The notes beneath the pieces are model-generated. The model saw only the letters and a list, made by a program, of their open reading frames with translations. It searched no databases and was not told the DNA's origin. From Protaetiibacter mangrovi (lineage in GTDB: Bacteria > Actinomycetota > Actinomycetes > Actinomycetales > Microbacteriaceae), in contig NZ_JANTHX010000007.1 in NCBI RefSeq assembly GCF_024752305.1, forward strand, positions 526,306 through 590,305: a stretch of 64,000 bases of DNA, read 5' to 3'. The translations under genes were made by a program, and so were the position numbers. Positions 63,066-64,000 of this stretch are shown piece by piece. Each line of letters opens with the position of its first letter. Position 1 is the stretch's first letter.

Positions 63066-64000
63066 ATGACCGCCATCGACGACGCACTCGCGGCCCTCGG
63101 CGACCGCGACGTCGGCGCGACGCCGTCCCCCGGCCCGCTCCGGGACGGCCTCTCGGCAGCGGGGATCGGCTTCGCGGCGGCGGGCGGTCCGCTCGCCGCG
63201 CGGTGGGACCAGGCGATCCGGGAGCTCGACGGCTGCATCCGTCCGCTCGGCGGGGACGGCGCACCCGTGCTCGTCGAGGGCGGCGCCTACCCGGGCGCGT
63301 GGGTCGAGAGCACCGGCTCGATCAGCACGGAGGTGCTCGCGCGCTTCGCGCCCGCGGTCGCTCGGGCGACCCATCTGCGCCTCGCCGCGCACGCACGCCC
63401 CGACGGGCTGCTGCCCTACAAGGTGACCGACGACGGTCCCGCCTTCAGCCAGATCCAGATGGTCACCCCCCTCGCGCGCACGGTGCGGAACGTGTTCCGG
63501 CTCACGGGGGGCGGCGACCTCGACTACCTGCGCACCATGTACCGCGCGATGGCGGCGAACGACGAGTGGCTCGCCCGCCACCGCGACACCCTCGGCACCG
63601 GCGGGGTCGAGGCGTTCTGCACCTTCGACACCGGCCACGACGCCTCGCCGCGGTTCTGGGGCGTTCCCGACCGCGGCTACCGCGCCGACGCCGCCCAGGT
63701 GGATCCGGCGCATCCGACGCTTCCCTTCGTCGCCCCGGATCTCACCGCCAACGTCGCGGCCCAGCGCGCCGAGCTGGGGCGCATCGCCGAGACGCTCGGC
63801 GACGACGGCGGCGACTGGCGGTCGCGATCCGCCGCGTCGACGGCGGCGCTGCTCGCCCAGTGCCTCGCCGAGGACGGGCGCTACTACGACCGCGACGCGC
63901 GCGGTGCGCTCCGACGCGTGGTGTCGGATGTGATCCTGCGCGTGTACGAGTCGGAGCACGGCGACGACGCGGAGTTCGCCGCGGCACTCGAGCGCGACCT
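63066..64000 (+). CDS. Glycoside hydrolase of the (alpha/alpha)6-barrel MGH1-like type, 3' end outside window
   Basis: The first 311 codons and two bases of another are present, with no stop before the window edge. Helical-toroid segments such as HLRLAAHARPDGLLPYKV, GGVEAFCTFDTGHDASPRFWG and AAQRAELGRIAETLGDD resemble mannosylglycerate/glucosylglycerate hydrolase-like and GH63-related enzymes. No signal peptide is visible, so it should act on imported sugar. The ATG at 63066 follows AGGAGGCATCCG (AGGAGG seven bases upstream). It lies downstream of the binding-protein gene and probably shares its LacI control. Confidence 0.6.
   Translation, partial: MTAIDDALAALGDRDVGATPSPGPLRDGLSAAGIGFAAAGGPLAARWDQAIRELDGCIRPLGGDGAPVLVEGGAYPGAWVESTGSISTEVLARFAPAVARATHLRLAAHARPDGLLPYKVTDDGPAFSQIQMVTPLARTVRNVFRLTGGGDLDYLRTMYRAMAANDEWLARHRDTLGTGGVEAFCTFDTGHDASPRFWGVPDRGYRADAAQVDPAHPTLPFVAPDLTANVAAQRAELGRIAETLGDDGGDWRSRSAASTAALLAQCLAEDGRYYDRDARGALRRVVSDVILRVYESEHGDDAEFAAALERD

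Noticed and set aside
1-64000. CRISPR array, prophage or insertion sequence
   Set aside because: No evenly spaced repeats, no transposase, integrase or structural phage genes were seen on either strand.

Overview
The window is GC-rich DNA with many GTG starts and long runs of genes joined by 4-base ATGA/GTGA stop-start overlaps. Together with the CUT1 sugar ABC transporters, the cebEFG-bglC-cebR locus, an LAATG wall-sorting tail and REP-like intergenic hairpins, this suggests a chromosomal segment of an actinobacterium, most likely a Microbacteriaceae soil or plant saprophyte. That placement is inference from gene content. I saw no phage, transposase, CRISPR array or plasmid gene. The window opens inside a minus-strand gene (1-54) and ends inside a plus-strand one (63066-64000). 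No gene-free stretch exceeds 300 bases.

Region 1 (171-16092) is a polysaccharide-utilisation locus for a uronate-containing glycan. A divergent promoter pair near 11290-11350 drives two units. The minus-strand unit encodes a DUF2264 enzyme, a binding lipoprotein, two permeases, a DUF624 membrane protein, a GH88 unsaturated glucuronidase, an FAH-family hydrolase, KduD-like SDR, KduI, KDG kinase and KDPG aldolase: the whole route from unsaturated oligouronide to pyruvate and glyceraldehyde 3-phosphate. The plus-strand unit encodes a heparinase II/III-like enzyme, a DeoR-HTH/LacI-sensor hybrid regulator and an acyltransferase-toroid fusion. A palindrome over the plus-strand -10 is the likely operator.

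Region 2 (16123-28221) is mixed: a MarR/DHA2 efflux pair with three operator copies, a methyltransferase, an alpha/beta-hydrolase-LuxR fusion, a PLP decarboxylase, an AMP-forming ligase, a wall-anchored surface protein, a two-component system and a CPBP-type membrane protein. Region 3 (28313-36666) is core genome: two tRNA-Ser genes, an LCP cell-wall ligase, a HAD phosphatase, serS, a lipid kinase, pheA, pgm and a VanY-like carboxypeptidase. The 3' end and terminator of one tRNA-Ser are duplicated 158 bp away.

Region 4 (36717-42721) is a cellobiose/cello-oligosaccharide locus (cebE, cebF, cebG, GH1 beta-glucosidase, cebR) with CebR-type TGGGAGCGCTCCCA operators. Region 5 (42729-52806) holds a GNAT protein, membrane proteins, SGNH hydrolases, an FecCD-type permease and ATPase without a binding protein, a lipoate-protein ligase homologue, a lysophospholipase-like hydrolase, an MFS exporter and two long intergenic inverted repeats.

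Region 6 (52807-64000) is a second carbohydrate locus. A minus-strand operon encodes two permeases, a Gfo/Idh/MocA oxidoreductase, an NAD-dependent SDR, a KdgD-like dehydratase, an enolase-superfamily enzyme and an alpha-ketoglutarate-semialdehyde-type dehydrogenase, which together fit an oxidative uronate/aldarate pathway. Facing it are a LacI regulator, a binding lipoprotein with its own LacI operator and a partial glycoside hydrolase. The window thus carries two different uronate routes plus a cellobiose system, each with its own transporter and regulator.
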